In this document: positions 10,301 through 18,425 of the stretch, piece by piece
Numbering within the stretch: position 1 is the first letter of the stretch
Layout of the letters: every line of letters starts with the position of its first letter
Origin: Methylovulum sp.
GTDB lineage: Bacteria; Pseudomonadota; Gammaproteobacteria; Methylococcales; Methylomonadaceae
DNA: 64,000 nt
Assembly: GCA_030653435.1 (NCBI GenBank)
Contig: JAURZI010000135.1
Location: forward strand, 1 to 64,000
Reading direction: 5' to 3'
Program-made: the position numbers and the translations under genes
Notes under the pieces: generated by a model
Databases searched by the model: none
What the model was told of the DNA's origin: nothing
The model's input: only the letters and a program-made list of their open reading frames with translations

Positions 10301-13300
10301 AAAATGATACGGTTTGCCATGGACGCGGTTGACGGCCGGTTTACGTTACGTAGCCGGGAGTTGGCGAAATCCTCCGAGTGGTTGCAGCACTGCGTCGGCC
10401 GGGTGTTGGTTGATGCCAGCGGCAATGCCTTTAAAGGCACAAGTAAATTTGATCTGACGGCATCCGTTACGCCGGATAGGGCGCCTGATTTTGATCGTGC
10501 CGGCCACAGCCGCTTGACGGAAAGCGTGGGGCTTGAATATGGTGCCGCATTTCAGGCGATCAGCCATGGCTGGGTAGAAGGCAACCGCGTGTTAGGCGTG
10601 CTGGTGCTGCCTGAAATGATCCGTGCAGATTTTGACCGCTATTACTTGCATCCGGCTTTGCTGGATTGTGCATTCCAGCTTATTTTTCAGTTGCTTAAAG
10701 ATGATATCGCGCGGCATGAAGGCATGGCGTTCGTGCCTGTCAAAATGGGCAGGATACATTTACGCACGGACAAGGCCGTACCGGTTTTCGCAGAGGCCAC
10801 GTTATTGCATCGTGCCCCGCATTCGCTGAACACCGAATTTGTAATATACGATGCTGATGGTCAGGCCATTGCCGTTATCAAAGATGTCCGTTTCCGTGCC
10901 GTACGTTTACATCGGCAGCATGCACAGCATGTGCATTATCTGGATTATCACCTGACCGCCGCACCGTTGCCGGTTGCTAATACGCTGTTTGGGGACGGGG
11001 CGCGTAGTATCCCCGCGCGGGCCGCATTCGCTATGTCAGCGGATATCGACGACAGCCAACGTTATAGCGACGAAGTCGAACCGTTGCTGGATAGTCTGTG
11101 CAATCAGTTCATGTTCGAAGCACTTGCTACGTTGGCTGATGCTAAGGGGTATTTGTCCGGCAATCGGATAGACGGGCACTGTGCCGCCCATCCCCAGTCA
11201 GAGGCTTTGCTACGCAGCATGCTTGCTGTTGCAGAAGAAAACCAATTGCTGACCGTCGTTGCCGAAGCGTCGTCCGCCCAGGTATGTGCAGGCGTGCACA
11301 CGGGTTGGCAGCTTAACCGTGAAGAATTGGAGCAAGGCATTCCTGCAACCGCTATCTGGAACACCTTGGTCCAGGAATACCCCGATTATTTTTATCCGGT
11401 TCATCTGGCCGGTCGGGTGGGCATACAATTGCCCCGTTTATTAAGCGGGGCGCTTCAGGCCGAAGATCTAGGCGTAACGCCGGCGCTTTATGCTAACGTG
11501 ACCAGCCATATACTTGAACAGACCGGTAAAAAAAGCTTGACGGCGGCATTAGCCAGGCATTGCCTGCACATCATGCAAGCCTTGCCGGTAGGGGAACGGC
11601 TGCGGATTTTAGAAATCGGCGCGCACAAGCCCGAATTTGCGGCCTTGATTTGTTCCCAGCTGGATTTTAATCAGGGCGACTATTGTTACGCCAGTTTCTG
11701 TGATGATGCGTTGAGCGCGGCGCAAGGCTTGCGGGACCAATTTCCATTGCTGCAAACCTTACGCTTGTCGGAAACGACTGAGCCCACAGGTCATGCTGTA
11801 GCGCAGGCCAGTGTAGCGATAGTCAATCTGGCTATGGGCAGTGTTCAGGATGTGCAGCAATTGCTTAATAGGTTGCCTGAATTACTGGCGCCGGGCTGCG
11901 CTGTTTTTTTTATCGGCCAGCAACCTGCGCGTTGGATAGACATGGTGTTGGGCACGGCGCCGGGGTGGTGGATACAGCAGGCCGGGCAGCCGTTGTTGTC
12001 TCCGCAGTTATCGGCTGATGCCGTTACCGAACAATTACAAGCCTTGCCGTTCGACGACATACACGTGCATGAGTTTATGCCGGGGCGCTTATCCGGCGTT
12101 TATGTGCTCTCTGCCCGAAGGGCGGCCGCCTCTTGCTCCGCTGGTCTGCCGGATGAACTCCAGGTCAGGCATTGGTTAGTGCTCGCAGGCCGACTGGAGA
12201 AAGAACGTACGCTAGCCCTACATATCACCGCGCAACTCCAGGCTCAAGGCCATTTCGCCGTATTACAGAATCCAGGGTCAGATGCAGATTTGCCGCAGTT
12301 GCTGAGCGATGCGAAAACGGCTGGCTGTGCGTATGATCATATCGTGCATCTGGCGGGTTACGGTCACGCAGATGCCGATATGCAAACGCAACGTTGCTGG
12401 TTGGCCGCCGAACTGATCCAGGCGTGTGAGACAGTGGCAACGCCGGTGACGGTGTGGTTGGTGACCCGGCAAGTCGGCTCCTTATGGCCTTGCGACCAAG
12501 ATGGTGCGTTTACTTTTCCCGAAGCTATTGCAAATGATGCGGCATTGTGGGGATTTGGCCGCAGTTTGATGAACGAGGCGACGAATTACCGTGTGCAGTT
12601 ATTGGACATCAACAGCGAGTTCTGTTCTGCGCCATTGCTGGATGCCGTGGTGGCCGAACTGCTGTGCGGGGATGCCGAGCAGGAAGTGGTTTTAAATGCA
12701 GTCGGCAAACGTTTTGCCCCGCGCTTACGCAGCAGGGACAGGTTGGCGCAAGACCAGCGTGTAGAACTGTCAACGCAAAGCCAAACCGTGCAATTGTCTT
12801 TCAAACTACCAGGGCAGCTGCGTAATTTACAGTGGCATGCCATTTCCGAGCGGTCGCCGGCCGCCGACGAAATCGAAATTGACGTAAAGGCAACCGGGCT
12901 AAATTTCCGTGATGTCATGTATACCTTGGGATTATTGTCCGATGAGGCCGTCGAAAACGGCTTTGTAGGGCCTACATTGGGTTTGGAGTTTGCTGGTTTG
13001 GTGACGCGCACAGGGCATGCGGTCACGGCATTCAAGCCGGGCGACGCTGTGGTCGGCTTGGGGCCTGCCAGTTTCAGTAACCGGGTTTTGACCAAAGCCA
13101 ATGCCATTGCGCTGATCCCCGATAATATCAGCTATGCGGCTGCGGCAACGATACCCAGTACGTTTTTTACCGTCTATTATGCCTTGCATTATCAAGCGCG
13201 TTTGCAAGCGGGCGAAAAAGTGCTGATTCACGGTGCCGCAGGCGGCGTAGGTATTGCCGCTATTCAAATTGCCCAATGGCTAGGCGCGGAAATTTACGCG

Positions 13301-15058
13301 ACGGCAGGATCGGATGAAAAACGTGATTTTCTGCGTTTAATGGGTATCGAACATATCCATGATTCGCGCTCACTAAGCTTTGCGGAAGAAATCCTCGCGA
13401 AAACCAATCATCGTGGTGTCGATGTCGTGCTGAATTCGCTGGCGGGCGAGGCGATTAACCGAAATTTTCAGGTCTTAAAACCATTTGGTCGCTTTCTTGA
13501 GTTAGGCAAGCGTGACTTTTATGAAAACACGCATATCGGCTTGCGGCCGTTCCGTAACAATATCAGCTATTTTGGGATTGATGCCGACCAACTGATGCAG
13601 GAGCGGCCTGAGCTGACGCAACAATTGTTTCATGACATGATGCAATTGTTTCGCACCGGCGTGCTGCATCCGTTACCGTATACCGTTTTCGATGCCAATC
13701 AGGCGATTGATGCCTTCCGTTATATGCAGCAAGCCAAGCAAATCGGCAAGATTGTCGTGACGTATGATAACGGCATCCATGCCAAACCTGCCGGGGAACC
13801 CGCTGAAAAAGCGCCGTTGCAACTTGCCGGGGACGCCAGTTATTTAGTGACCGGCGGCTTGGGTGGTTTCGGTTTAAGGACTGCCCAGTGGCTGGTTGGC
13901 AAAGGTGCGCGGCATCTTATTTTAATCAGCCGTAGCGGGCCGGAGTCGGAAGAGGCCAAGCTGGCGCTGGATGGATTTAAGGCGCAAGGTGTGCTTGTTT
14001 ATGCCGCAGCCTGCGATGTGAGCGACAAAACTGCCGTTGCGGCCCTATTAAAACGCTGTGCTGCGGCGTTGCCGCCGCTAAAAGGCATTATCCATGCCGC
14101 AGCGGTGATTGAGGACAGTCTGGTACGCAATCTGAACGCTGAACAGCTGCAACGGGTCATCATCCCTAAAATCCAGGGGGCGCTGGTGTTGCATGAACTG
14201 ACGCGGGCCCAGCCGCTGGATTTGTTTGTGCTGTATTCTTCTGTGACCACCTTGTTCGGCAACCCTGGGCAAGCCAATTATGTCGCCGCCAACCTATGGC
14301 TGGAAGCGCTGGCGGCGCACCGTCGGCAACAAGGGCTGGCATCAACCTGCATCTGTTGGGGCGCGATAGACGATGCGGGCTATCTGACGCGTAACGAAAA
14401 AATCAAGGAAGCCCTGCAAAGCCGCATGGGTGGTTCGGCGTTATCAGCTGCGGGCGCATTGGCGGTGCTGGAAAAATTATTGCAGGAGGATCAGGCCGAT
14501 GCTGCTGTGGCGTTAGGCGTCATGGAATTTGACTGGCGTGCGTTAAGCGCCTTCCTGCCGACGGCAGGGTCGCCTAAGTTCCGTGAGCTTGCCATGCAGG
14601 CGCCTAAGGCTGACAGCAATGATGACCATAGGGCCGACATCAGGCGTTTGTTGGACGAGCTGGCTGATGACGAGTTGCAGGTCGCTTTTATTGCCATGCT
14701 GAAAGAAGAGCTCAGCCAGATCTTGCTGGTCAATAAGGAAAAAATTGATGCCAACCATTCCATGTATGATATGGGACTGGATTCGTTAATGGGCGTTGAA
14801 TTGATGATTGCGATAGAAGCGCGTTTTGACGTGCAAATTCCGGTCTTGGCGCTAAGCGAAGCGCCGACGTTGAACAAACTGGCCGACAGGCTGATTACCC
14901 AGTTGCGCGGGGATAAGGTGCAGGATTCGGAAGCGGCTAGCACCTTGGCTAATATCAACGACTTATCCAAGCGCCATGGCTCAGCGGTGACCCAGGACCA
15001 GATTTCGGCATTGACCAAAGCGCTTGAAGCCGACAGCTCCAGCAGGATTATCCACTGA
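7358..15058 (+). CDS. rkpA: Type I highly reducing polyketide synthase, RkpA-like
   Basis: Single-module iterative-type PKS of 2566 residues that should build a long reduced acyl chain. Domains in order: ketosynthase (1-430; C172, H307, H345), acyltransferase (about 540-840; GHSVGE with S632, YAFH motif suggesting malonyl-CoA), dehydratase (about 895-1165; H933, D1103), a methyltransferase-like region with a degraded SAM motif (ILEIGAHKPEF, near 1415), a structural KR half (about 1640-1770), enoyl reductase (about 1790-2120; HGAAGGVG at 1958), ketoreductase (about 2155-2340; TGGLGGFG, Y2308) and acyl carrier protein (S2476 in GLDSLMG). There is no thioesterase. The next gene starts 1 base after the stop. 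Size, domain order and gene neighbours match rhizobial RkpA, needed for K-antigen capsule. Confidence 0.93.
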   Translation: MHRRVALIAYSLRFPGTDTQNFWNDLLAKKDLVTEVDSTRWSKDSFLHPDKRHPGSSYTFAAGSLGDISGFDAAFFGISPREAALMDPQQRLLLELAWETFENAGIVPSSLRGSDCGVYVGISNVDYAYRLADDLAAIDSSAATGIISSIAANRISYVFDFHGPSISMDTACSSSLVAFHQACLAIRSGEISQALAGGVNLHLHPYGFISFSKATMLSKTGRCHVFDESGDGYVRSEGGGLFLLKDYDQAVADGDQILAVVAGSAINTDGHKSGLTIPNPDAQAALMSRVYQQAGIAPDAIDYFEAHGTGTAVGDPIETHAIGLALGQKRKTPLLIGSIKSNLGHLESASGVAGLVKALHCIQHRAVPATISARNLNPNINWADWNLRVATETQALKATGDLIVGINSFGFGGANAHVILQGHSEAARPAPAITNTVCRASQLPLIVSAKDFSGLKQAALELAGFLDGGLEEPNARAFYDIAHTAFFRREHHPHGAVVFSNTADDAAEQLRRFANAEGKPDKAAEVRRVYAGSRVANATGPVFAYSGNGCQWHAMGKQLLEQSAIFRSKIVEIDKLFGEYADFSLLDELAGANGNRYGYTEIAQPALFALQVGITELLKGHGIHPTAVIGHSVGEVAAAWAAGALTLAAAVKVIYYRSHYQGKTKGLGGMTAVALSASDMQALLVKSGLGQLYLAGINSHRGVTIAGSVEELAVLESELAVTGTFFKRLDLDYAFHSPAMDAIEVGIRTDLKALDPKPPIIPFFSSVIGAALGTLKLDAEYWWYNIRQPVLFQQAVDAMLGTGLNAVVEIGAHPVLQSYLNDSLKITDSQGLVIPSITRNNGSSAQLMNSVALALLSGIGVEHGHWFPIAGQFVNLPNYPWQREKLWHPVTAESYGLLARKKIHPLLGYAVPQHELLWENQLDTQAQPYLSDHNVGGAVVFPGAGFAELALAAAIQVHSGDFIEIEELEIRSPLLLSHDHSKMIRFAMDAVDGRFTLRSRELAKSSEWLQHCVGRVLVDASGNAFKGTSKFDLTASVTPDRAPDFDRAGHSRLTESVGLEYGAAFQAISHGWVEGNRVLGVLVLPEMIRADFDRYYLHPALLDCAFQLIFQLLKDDIARHEGMAFVPVKMGRIHLRTDKAVPVFAEATLLHRAPHSLNTEFVIYDADGQAIAVIKDVRFRAVRLHRQHAQHVHYLDYHLTAAPLPVANTLFGDGARSIPARAAFAMSADIDDSQRYSDEVEPLLDSLCNQFMFEALATLADAKGYLSGNRIDGHCAAHPQSEALLRSMLAVAEENQLLTVVAEASSAQVCAGVHTGWQLNREELEQGIPATAIWNTLVQEYPDYFYPVHLAGRVGIQLPRLLSGALQAEDLGVTPALYANVTSHILEQTGKKSLTAALARHCLHIMQALPVGERLRILEIGAHKPEFAALICSQLDFNQGDYCYASFCDDALSAAQGLRDQFPLLQTLRLSETTEPTGHAVAQASVAIVNLAMGSVQDVQQLLNRLPELLAPGCAVFFIGQQPARWIDMVLGTAPGWWIQQAGQPLLSPQLSADAVTEQLQALPFDDIHVHEFMPGRLSGVYVLSARRAAASCSAGLPDELQVRHWLVLAGRLEKERTLALHITAQLQAQGHFAVLQNPGSDADLPQLLSDAKTAGCAYDHIVHLAGYGHADADMQTQRCWLAAELIQACETVATPVTVWLVTRQVGSLWPCDQDGAFTFPEAIANDAALWGFGRSLMNEATNYRVQLLDINSEFCSAPLLDAVVAELLCGDAEQEVVLNAVGKRFAPRLRSRDRLAQDQRVELSTQSQTVQLSFKLPGQLRNLQWHAISERSPAADEIEIDVKATGLNFRDVMYTLGLLSDEAVENGFVGPTLGLEFAGLVTRTGHAVTAFKPGDAVVGLGPASFSNRVLTKANAIALIPDNISYAAAATIPSTFFTVYYALHYQARLQAGEKVLIHGAAGGVGIAAIQIAQWLGAEIYATAGSDEKRDFLRLMGIEHIHDSRSLSFAEEILAKTNHRGVDVVLNSLAGEAINRNFQVLKPFGRFLELGKRDFYENTHIGLRPFRNNISYFGIDADQLMQERPELTQQLFHDMMQLFRTGVLHPLPYTVFDANQAIDAFRYMQQAKQIGKIVVTYDNGIHAKPAGEPAEKAPLQLAGDASYLVTGGLGGFGLRTAQWLVGKGARHLILISRSGPESEEAKLALDGFKAQGVLVYAAACDVSDKTAVAALLKRCAAALPPLKGIIHAAAVIEDSLVRNLNAEQLQRVIIPKIQGALVLHELTRAQPLDLFVLYSSVTTLFGNPGQANYVAANLWLEALAAHRRQQGLASTCICWGAIDDAGYLTRNEKIKEALQSRMGGSALSAAGALAVLEKLLQEDQADAAVALGVMEFDWRALSAFLPTAGSPKFRELAMQAPKADSNDDHRADIRRLLDELADDELQVAFIAMLKEELSQILLVNKEKIDANHSMYDMGLDSLMGVELMIAIEARFDVQIPVLALSEAPTLNKLADRLITQLRGDKVQDSEAASTLANINDLSKRHGSAVTQDQISALTKALEADSSSRIIH

Positions 15059-15059
15059 T

Positions 15060-16382
15060 ATGGCAGGCAAGAGTTTATCAGGCCAGGTCAAAGACAAACT
15101 TATCCAGCAGGCGTTGGAACGCAAGCTGAAAAAACTCGGCTCTGAGCAGCAGGAGACTAACCCGTTAAAAGCTCGTTCCGATATTCCTGAGACCTGGTGC
15201 CGGTTTGACCAGTATCCTGGTTATAAACAGTTGCAGATCATTTATAAAGGCGGTGCCCAGTTCGGCATAGCCAGCCCGTTTTTTCGTGTCCATGAAGGCA
15301 TAGCGGGAGCGACTACCCGGATTGGTGGCCGCACTTACATCAATTACGCCAGTTATAATTATCTTGGCCTTTCCGGCGACCCACGAGTATCCGCTGCCGC
15401 CAAGGCGGCGGTAGATCAATACGGCACGTCGGTGTCGGCCAGTCGCCTGGTTTCCGGTGAAAGACCGATACACCGACAACTGGAAGCGGCTTTGGCGGAC
15501 ACTTACGGGGTTGATGACGCGGTGGTGATGGTCAGCGGTCATGCCACCAATGTCACGACCATCGGTTATCTGTTCGGTGCCAATGACTTGATCCTGCATG
15601 ACGAACTGGTGCATAACAGCACCTTGGTCGGGGCGCAGCTGTCAGGCGCCAAACGCCTGCCTTTCCCGCATAACGATTACGCCGCGCTGGATAAGTTACT
15701 GGGCGAACAGCGCAGACACTATGAACGTGTGCTGATCGTCATTGAAGGGCTTTACAGCATGGATGGCGATTTCCCCGACCTGCCGCAGTTTATCGACATC
15801 AAGCAGAAGCACCGCGCCTTTTTAATGATAGATGAGGCCCATTCGTTTGGCGTTATGGGCAACAACGGTTTGGGCCTACGCGAATATTTTAATGTAGACG
15901 GCAAAGTGGTTGATATCTGGATGGGCACGCTCAGCAAATCGTTGGCCGGCTGCGGTGGCTATATCGCCGGTGAATCTGCACTCATAGAACATTTAAAGTT
16001 TTTGGCACCCGGATTTCTGTATAGTGTCGGTATGCCGCCGCAAGTCGCGGCGCCGGCGCTGTCGGCACTGGCTATCCTGAAACAGGAACCGGAAAGGGCA
16101 AGGCTGTTGCAGGCACGCTCCGACTATTTTTTATCGGCTGCAAAAGCGGCCGGCATTGATACCGGGCTTAGCCAAGGCATCGCGATCATTGCCGCGATCA
16201 CCGGTAGTTCCATAGGCGCTGCCCGGTTATCGCAGGCGCTGTTTGATAAAGGCATTAATGTGCAGCCCATTTTATATCCTGCCGTGCCTGAAAAAAGCGC
16301 GAGGTTGCGGTTTTTTATTTCTTGTGAGCATACCGAACAGCAGATTGACGAGACTATTCAAGCCTATTGCGAAGAAATGTAA
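15060..16382 (+). CDS. rkpG: PLP-dependent alpha-oxoamine synthase, RkpG-like
   Basis: PLP enzyme of the KBL/BioF/serine palmitoyltransferase family (440 residues). It joins an acyl thioester to an amino acid with loss of CO2, giving a 2-amino-3-keto product. Visible motifs: YNYLGLSGDP, GTSVSASRLVSGE, the cofactor-stacking region VSGHATN, DEAHSFG, and the Schiff-base lysine K293 in TLSKSLAG. Unlike BioF it has an N-terminal extension of about 60 residues. It follows the PKS with a 1-base gap; as the PKS has no thioesterase, this enzyme probably releases the acyl chain from the carrier protein. The amino acid substrate cannot be read from sequence. The ATG at 15060 is preferred to an upstream in-frame start at 15024 inside the PKS. 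Confidence 0.9.
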   Translation: MAGKSLSGQVKDKLIQQALERKLKKLGSEQQETNPLKARSDIPETWCRFDQYPGYKQLQIIYKGGAQFGIASPFFRVHEGIAGATTRIGGRTYINYASYNYLGLSGDPRVSAAAKAAVDQYGTSVSASRLVSGERPIHRQLEAALADTYGVDDAVVMVSGHATNVTTIGYLFGANDLILHDELVHNSTLVGAQLSGAKRLPFPHNDYAALDKLLGEQRRHYERVLIVIEGLYSMDGDFPDLPQFIDIKQKHRAFLMIDEAHSFGVMGNNGLGLREYFNVDGKVVDIWMGTLSKSLAGCGGYIAGESALIEHLKFLAPGFLYSVGMPPQVAAPALSALAILKQEPERARLLQARSDYFLSAAKAAGIDTGLSQGIAIIAAITGSSIGAARLSQALFDKGINVQPILYPAVPEKSARLRFFISCEHTEQQIDETIQAYCEEM

Positions 16383-16421
16383 TCCTTGTCTTCTAATCAT
16401 TGATTAATCCAGGAGTAAATC

Positions 16422-17654
16422 TTGAGTGCCGACAAACGCTCTTTTCTTTTTTTGCAAGGACCTTGTTCGTTATTATTTTCCAGAATTGCCGATAGACTGG
16501 GGAACCATGGGCATGCCGTCCATAAAATCAATTTCAATGGTGGCGATATTGTCTACTGGTCACCACGAAAATCGATCTGGTTTCGTGAAAAACTTGAGAT
16601 GCTGCCTGATTTATTGGAATCGGTATGGGTAAAGTACGGCATTAGCGATCAAATCCTGTTTGGTGACTGCCGCCCGGTGCATAAAGCCGCTGCAGTGCGT
16701 GCCGAACGCTTCGGCGTCCGCAGCTATGTATTTGATGGCGGTTATTTTCGCCCGCTCTGGATAACGCTGGAACGCGAAGGCGTTAATGGGCATTCGTTAT
16801 TGCCGAGAGACCCGGCCTGGTTCAGGGAAACGGGCAGGAAGCTGCCTGAACCTCCGGCGCCGCAGCGGTTTCAACCCTCGTTTGCCACACAGGCCACGCA
16901 TGATGTGCTCTATCATCTGGCCGGCATCAGTAACCCTTTATTTTTTCCGCATTATAAAAACCATGTTTCGGTTGCCGCACCCATAGAATATGCGGCCTAT
17001 CTCAAACGCTTTGCGCTATTGAAACTGAATAAACGTCAGGAAGAGCGAATAATCGACAACCTGCTCAGCGATAAAAGGCCTTTTTTTCTGTTGCCGTTAC
17101 AACTCAACAGCGATGCCCAGATTATTAACCACTCGCATTTTGAGAACATGTCTGAAGTGATTGCGTATGTCATGCGCTCTTTTGCAGGGCACGCGCCGGT
17201 TCATGCACGTCTGGTCATAAAAAATCATCCTCTGGATATGGGATTGGTCGATTATCCAAAAGACATTGCCTTGCTTGCACAGGAACTGGATATTGCGGGG
17301 CGTATTGTTTATATCGAATCCGGCAATATCACCCGCTTATTGGCACAGGCCGCCGGCACAGTCACTGTTAACAGCACCTCAGGGAGCGCTGCACTGGAGC
17401 TGATGTGCCCCATTATGACCTTGGCCGATCCTATCTACAATTTGCCGGGACTGACTTTCCAGGGACAATTGGATGCCTTTTGGAACGCTCTCCCAAAACC
17501 GGACTCGGCGTTGTTCGATTCTTTTCGCAAGATTGTCATGTACAGTACGCAGATCAATGGTAGTTTATATTGTAACTACGGAACACAACTGGCTGCTGAA
17601 AATGCAGCCCGTGTGCTTGAAGCTGAAAAATCACCGCTAGAGGAATTGCTATGA
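16422..17654 (+). CDS. rkpJ: KpsS-like capsule polysaccharide synthesis protein, RkpJ-like
   Basis: Cytoplasmic protein of 410 residues resembling the Capsule_synth (KpsS/LipB) family, whose members transfer Kdo to the lipid anchor of group 2 capsules. Visible features are the N-terminal FLFLQGPCSLLFSRIADRL, GDCRPVHKAA, the VIKNHPLD segment and the C-terminal VNSTSGSAALELMCPI, typical of this fold. The start is a TTG at 16422 with AGGAG six bases upstream. Its stop overlaps the ATG of the dehydrogenase gene. It likely links the lipid made by this operon to a surface glycan. Equating it with rhizobial RkpJ rests on family and context. Confidence 0.8.
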   Translation: MSADKRSFLFLQGPCSLLFSRIADRLGNHGHAVHKINFNGGDIVYWSPRKSIWFREKLEMLPDLLESVWVKYGISDQILFGDCRPVHKAAAVRAERFGVRSYVFDGGYFRPLWITLEREGVNGHSLLPRDPAWFRETGRKLPEPPAPQRFQPSFATQATHDVLYHLAGISNPLFFPHYKNHVSVAAPIEYAAYLKRFALLKLNKRQEERIIDNLLSDKRPFFLLPLQLNSDAQIINHSHFENMSEVIAYVMRSFAGHAPVHARLVIKNHPLDMGLVDYPKDIALLAQELDIAGRIVYIESGNITRLLAQAAGTVTVNSTSGSAALELMCPIMTLADPIYNLPGLTFQGQLDAFWNALPKPDSALFDSFRKIVMYSTQINGSLYCNYGTQLAAENAARVLEAEKSPLEELL

Positions 17655-18424
17655 AGCAAGCTGGGCCGGTAACGGTGCTGATCACCGGTGCGACAGGGGC
17701 TATCGGCTATGCGCTTGCCAGATATTATGCAAAACCGGATGTTTGCCTGATATTGCAGGGGCGTAATGCCGACACGCTGGACGCATTGGCTGAGGTGTGC
17801 CGGGCGCAAGGTGCCGAGGTGTGGGTGCGGGTGCTGGATTTGCGCGATATACCGGCTTTACAGCAATGGCTGGCAGAAATAATAGCCGGGCGCTTGCCTG
17901 ATCTGGTGATTGCAAGTGCAGGCGTTAATACCAATAACGGTCCCGGTCGGCAGGGCGAGTCCTGGCAAGATATCGAAGCCTTGCTGGATGTGAATGTCAA
18001 ATCGACATTGGCGTTGGTCAACGGCCTGATTCCGGCCATGCGCCGGCGTGGTAGCGGGCAGCTGGCATTGCTCAGTTCGCTGGCGGCGTTTTACGGCCTG
18101 CCGCTCACGCCCAGTTATTGCGCCAGCAAAGCCGCAATAAAGGCTTATGGCGAAGCATTGCGGGGTTGGCTGGTTAGGGACGGTGTCCAGGTCAATGTCG
18201 TGATGCCGGGCTATGTCAAATCCGCTATGTGCGATGAGATGCCGGGGCCGAAGCCGTTTTTGCTGGCACCGGAACAAGCGGCGCGCTTGATCGCCCAAGG
18301 GTTGGCAAAAAACCAGGCAAGAATCAGTTTTCCTTTTCCGCTTAACCTGGGCTGCTGGTTGCTGGCGGTATTTCCGGCTGCGCTATCGCAGCGGTTTTTA
18401 CGCTTGCTTAATTACGGAGGCTGA
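17651..18424 (+). CDS. rkpH: Short-chain dehydrogenase/reductase, RkpH-like
   Basis: NAD(P)-dependent classical SDR of 257 residues. The nucleotide-binding motif TGATGAIG lies near residues 12-19, with NAG-equivalent ASAGVN, catalytic Ser in LLSSLAAFYG and the YCASK catalytic pair. The C-terminal 25 residues are hydrophobic (LNLGCWLLAVFPAAL), suggesting membrane contact with a lipid substrate. In this operon it could reduce the 3-keto group left by the alpha-oxoamine synthase, like 3-ketosphinganine reductase. It overlaps the upstream gene by 4 bases and is followed 1 base later by the next gene. Confidence 0.9.
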   Translation: MKQAGPVTVLITGATGAIGYALARYYAKPDVCLILQGRNADTLDALAEVCRAQGAEVWVRVLDLRDIPALQQWLAEIIAGRLPDLVIASAGVNTNNGPGRQGESWQDIEALLDVNVKSTLALVNGLIPAMRRRGSGQLALLSSLAAFYGLPLTPSYCASKAAIKAYGEALRGWLVRDGVQVNVVMPGYVKSAMCDEMPGPKPFLLAPEQAARLIAQGLAKNQARISFPFPLNLGCWLLAVFPAALSQRFLRLLNYGG

Positions 18425-18425
18425 T

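Noticed and set aside
12586-13107. Long minus-strand ORF inside the PKS (173 codons), and others like it at 8714-9334 and 14491-15018
   Set aside because: Shadow ORFs antisense to intact PKS domains; their protein sequences are low in recognisable features.
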